This document shows, in pieces, positions 61,575 through 64,000 of a stretch of 64,000 bases of DNA. A model generated the notes under the pieces. That model searched no databases, was not told where the DNA came from, and was given only the letters and a program-made list of their open reading frames with translations. The stretch comes from Pilatotrama ljubarskyi (lineage: Eukaryota; Basidiomycota; Agaricomycetes; Polyporales; Polyporaceae): positions 106,012 to 170,011 of the forward strand of contig MU277672.1 in the NCBI GenBank assembly GCA_022385805.1, read 5' to 3'. Positions within the stretch are counted from its first letter, which is position 1, and each line of letters opens with the position of its first letter. The translations under genes and the position numbers were made by a program.

Positions 61575-62808
61575 ACGCCGCGCGCGGCAGCCCCGCGGTC
61601 CGCCGGCCACCCACCCTCCCCACGTCCCCGCCAGCCAACGCCTCCATTTCCCCCACCACACTCGCCTCTCACCCAGACACCATCTCCACATGGAGGGCTG
61701 TGGCATACGCGCGGATCGCCCAGGGGCGTCTCGACTCGTATCCCGCGGCTTGGTACCCGTCGAGCTCTCGGCGACTCGACCGCGCGCGGGGCTGTGCCCT
61801 GTCCGCGTGCGCTGTGACGAGTCTCATGCACTGCTCACGTCTCGACATGGCACTCCGCACTGGCAGCGGAGAGAGAGACTGAGGGAAAGCAGGGCACAAG
61901 GGGTGGGAACGCCACCGACCCCCCGGCGCGCGTGGCTGTGGCCCTGGAGGTCCGCGGCGAGACACGCTCTCTCCGCGCTCCGCGCTCCGGGGTGCGGCTT
62001 GCGAGTTGCGGGTTGCGGATTGCGGACGGACGAAGGGCGGTTCCATCTGGCAGGACTGCTCAGTATGGGCTCCTGGGCTTATGGGGCGGTGGTGGCGAGG
62101 AGAGAAGCGGTCCGGTGACCTCGGGGGTTGGGGCAGCGTGCGATGTAAGCTGAGTAGGAGCGGGCTGATGCAGGTGCAAGCGTGCTGGCTGGAACCTTGT
62201 TCGTGTAACGGTATCCATAGACCAGGGGGACGTATGTAGACTCCGATAGAGTTCGACGATAGTAGTGATAATGCATTTACTGTAGCGGACGGTTCATCCT
62301 TCCACTGAGGGCGATTTACTACCGTGTCCTGGTTCATCAGGCCTGCGGCAGCATCGCGGAAATGCTCTTGAGACCCGCGAGCTGGCAAGCATATCCGATA
62401 GAGCATCACGTAACCCGGTCATTCTCGTCGGCGTTGTCAGTTCCCAGCTCAGAGTACTTACAATGAGAAGCGTAGTAGATAGTAATGCCACCGTTTCTGT
62501 GCTGGGGAGGGCACTAGTATTCTAGATCTTACAGTCTTATTCTTCCCGCGAAGCTACGGCACAGCGCTGAAACGTTGGATTTCATCCCGGTAGCAGAGAA
62601 ACGACTTCTAGACTTCGACGCGAGCTGTCCGGATGCGCATACATACAGTGAGACGCGGTACTATGATGTATACGAGAGGCAAAGGATCAGGATCCCACCA
62701 CAAGGTTAACCACCGCCCTGCGAGCGTAGTCACTTAAGGTGCGTGCGTGCGTATGGGAGACATCCGGGTCTTGGGGAAGGCGGGAGGGGGTAGCATAGCA
62801 TACTGTAG
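61575..62808. other. Intergenic, no supported gene
   Basis: Downstream of GCD7. Overlapping Arg/Pro-rich frames reflect GC-rich sequence. No domain, tRNA or transposon signature is seen. Confidence 0.4.
61999..62029. repeat. Imperfect heptanucleotide repeat
   Basis: Four successive near-copies of TTGCGGG/TTGCGGA lie in tandem. Short, with no coding or telomeric association. Confidence 0.7.
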
Positions 62809-63147
62809 CTAGATCCGCGCATCCTTCGTTTTCGGAACTCGAGGCCGATGGTCGATGTGCGGGGTGAACCAGGTTCGGTACAGTAATCGTCTCGTGAGCG
62901 CGACGCGGTCGAACCGTCCGAGGTAGTAGACACTGTCCTTGGCCCCACTTCTTCTTGACTCCGGGAATGCCGGTTTCCTTCTATCCAGTTTCACTACCGC
63001 CGCCAATTCCTAGCAGCGACAACCCTACTTCACACCTAGCGTCAGATGGGCGAGCCCACCGCGGCGGCGGGAACCGGGCTAGCGCCGTTCCGCCCTCCGC
63101 ACCGGCTTGGCATGAATCCAGGACATCTTGGGCACCGTCGGGGTCAT
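62809..63147 (-). CDS. Hypothetical 81-residue protein
   Basis: A two-exon model (63103-63147, 62809-63009) sums to 82 codons: MTPTVPKMSWIHAKP joins ELAAVVKLDRRKPAFPE and continues through VYYLGRFDRVALTRRLLY to PKTKDARI. The second exon has balanced composition and a good acceptor. The donor is ordinary and the leader upstream (63.2-63.6 kb) is CT-rich with a TATA-like motif, as expected of a promoter and 5' untranslated region. No family is recognised. It may be only part of a gene. Confidence 0.33.
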
Positions 63148-64000
63148 CTGGTTGGAGGCGATGTCGTCGGGGCACGCGGGCTTGCGCTACCAGCGGAGAG
63201 GGAGCGCGGAGAATGCCTCGAGTTGAGAATGTGTATGTACGTGACGACGATGCGGAGATGACGACGGCGACGACGGCAGCGAGAGAAGATAACGAGCGAT
63301 GGTATAAATGGACCACGGACGGGAGGTAATAAACAAAGAGACGCAAAGGGACCGACGGGCTGGGAACAATTGGGAGTAGAAACAGTGAACGGTAAAGTGA
63401 ACAGCACAAGGAAGGGGAGGGGGAGAGCGATTGGTGGTGGAAACAGGCGAGGGATACAGTGATAGAAAGGGAGGATGAGGAGCGGGTGCGCGCAAGAATG
63501 CCTTGAAGACCATACCAGAGCAGGAGAGGGATACGGAGAGAGACGCAGAGTAGGGCGGGTGGGAGAGTACTGGGCGTGAGGCGATCATTGGATGACGCAG
63601 CAGCCCTTGCCTGCGCTGCCTTGGTTCTGGTATGGATCATCTGCGCGTGGTACGGGACCCCATACTGATGGTACCTGCGTCAAGAGTCAGCATGCGGGGC
63701 GTATTAGCATGATGCGGCCGATCCGTGGCGAATCGTATCACTCGCTGTGAGAGCTGTACTAGGAGGGGAAGCACGGCGGCGTCTCATCACTACGATTTGA
63801 CCCCGCCCCGACGATGATATGTCGGAGGACTCTTCACCACGGTGAAACAGGGAGTACGCCAAAGCGGTCTGACCCTCGGACAGCTCTCACGCGAGAGACG
63901 CGGCTGATTCGCCAGGACGGTCGACCAGGCGGAGTGGGTACGTACAAGAGGGTCTTTTGTCGTTTTGCAATAGCGGATGAGACTGGCGGGGACGAGGGAG
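63148..64000. other. No supported gene; purine-rich plus strand
   Basis: Between 63300 and 63560 the plus strand is strongly GA-rich, i.e. CT-rich on the minus strand, like a promoter or leader for the minus-strand candidate to its left. The rest shows only short frames. Confidence 0.4.

Noticed and set aside
62981..63640. 219-residue Ser/Leu/Pro-rich minus-strand frame.
   Set aside because: It arises from a CT-rich stretch open in several frames, better explained as promoter or leader sequence.

Overview
The window is a gene-dense piece of a nuclear genome from a basidiomycete fungus, most likely a mushroom-forming Agaricomycete. The evidence is direct: almost every gene is split by 50-70 base GT-AG introns, coding exons are GC-rich, and several proteins belong to basidiomycete families (a DUF6534 seven-helix protein, a DUF7598 membrane protein, a trichodiene-synthase-like terpene synthase, and repeated F-box proteins). 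About thirty protein genes and four tRNA genes can be supported. For most housekeeping genes I rebuilt the exons by hand, and the summed exon lengths are multiples of three.

Layout. 1-1840: nothing supported. 1.8-3.2 kb: FBXO31-like F-box gene (-), then tRNA-Tyr. 4.1-13.1 kb: an accessory block with three related multi-membrane-span genes on the minus strand (two with a C-terminal RING, one without) and a DUF6534 gene between them on the plus strand. 13.6-21.4 kb: PAM17, an F-box gene, then ATP2 (F1 beta) and ADE4 head to head. 22-26.3 kb: a SNF2-type ATPase gene. 26.8-28.1 kb: septin CDC10. 28.7-33 kb: a second F-box gene related to the one at 15 kb, and a CDC4-type F-box/WD40 gene. 33.7-35.3 kb: sesquiterpene-synthase-like gene. 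36-46.6 kb, all minus: a membrane SH3 protein, an ankyrin/ClpB-like AAA+ protein, a CCCH zinc-finger protein, AHA1 and a DUF3429 protein. 47-53 kb: tRNA-Ser (-), a Ser/Thr-rich membrane protein, a DUF7598 protein, a zinc-knuckle protein close to a glutaredoxin-like protein, an identical tRNA-Ser (+), and tRNA-Pro (-). 53.3-58.6 kb: a coiled-coil protein, the G-protein gamma subunit and an F-box-like protein. 60.2-61.6 kb: GCD7 (eIF2B beta). 61.6-64 kb: mostly without a supported gene.

Themes. Three genes serve mitochondria (PAM17, ATP2, the DUF3429 protein) and the ankyrin/AAA+ protein may do so. Ubiquitination is strongly represented: five F-box or F-box-like proteins and two RING proteins. 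CDC4 and the Hsp90 co-chaperone AHA1 are conserved regulators. The terpene synthase has no visible tailoring enzymes beside it, so it is not an obvious cluster. No transposon, CRISPR array or prokaryotic element was seen. The most interesting details are structural: a start codon split by an intron in ADE4, unexpected C-terminal membrane segments on AHA1 and on the terpene synthase, a 9-base exon across the terpene synthase metal-binding region, an intron in the CCCH gene that can be retained in frame, and a possible spliced fusion of the glutaredoxin-like and zinc-knuckle genes.
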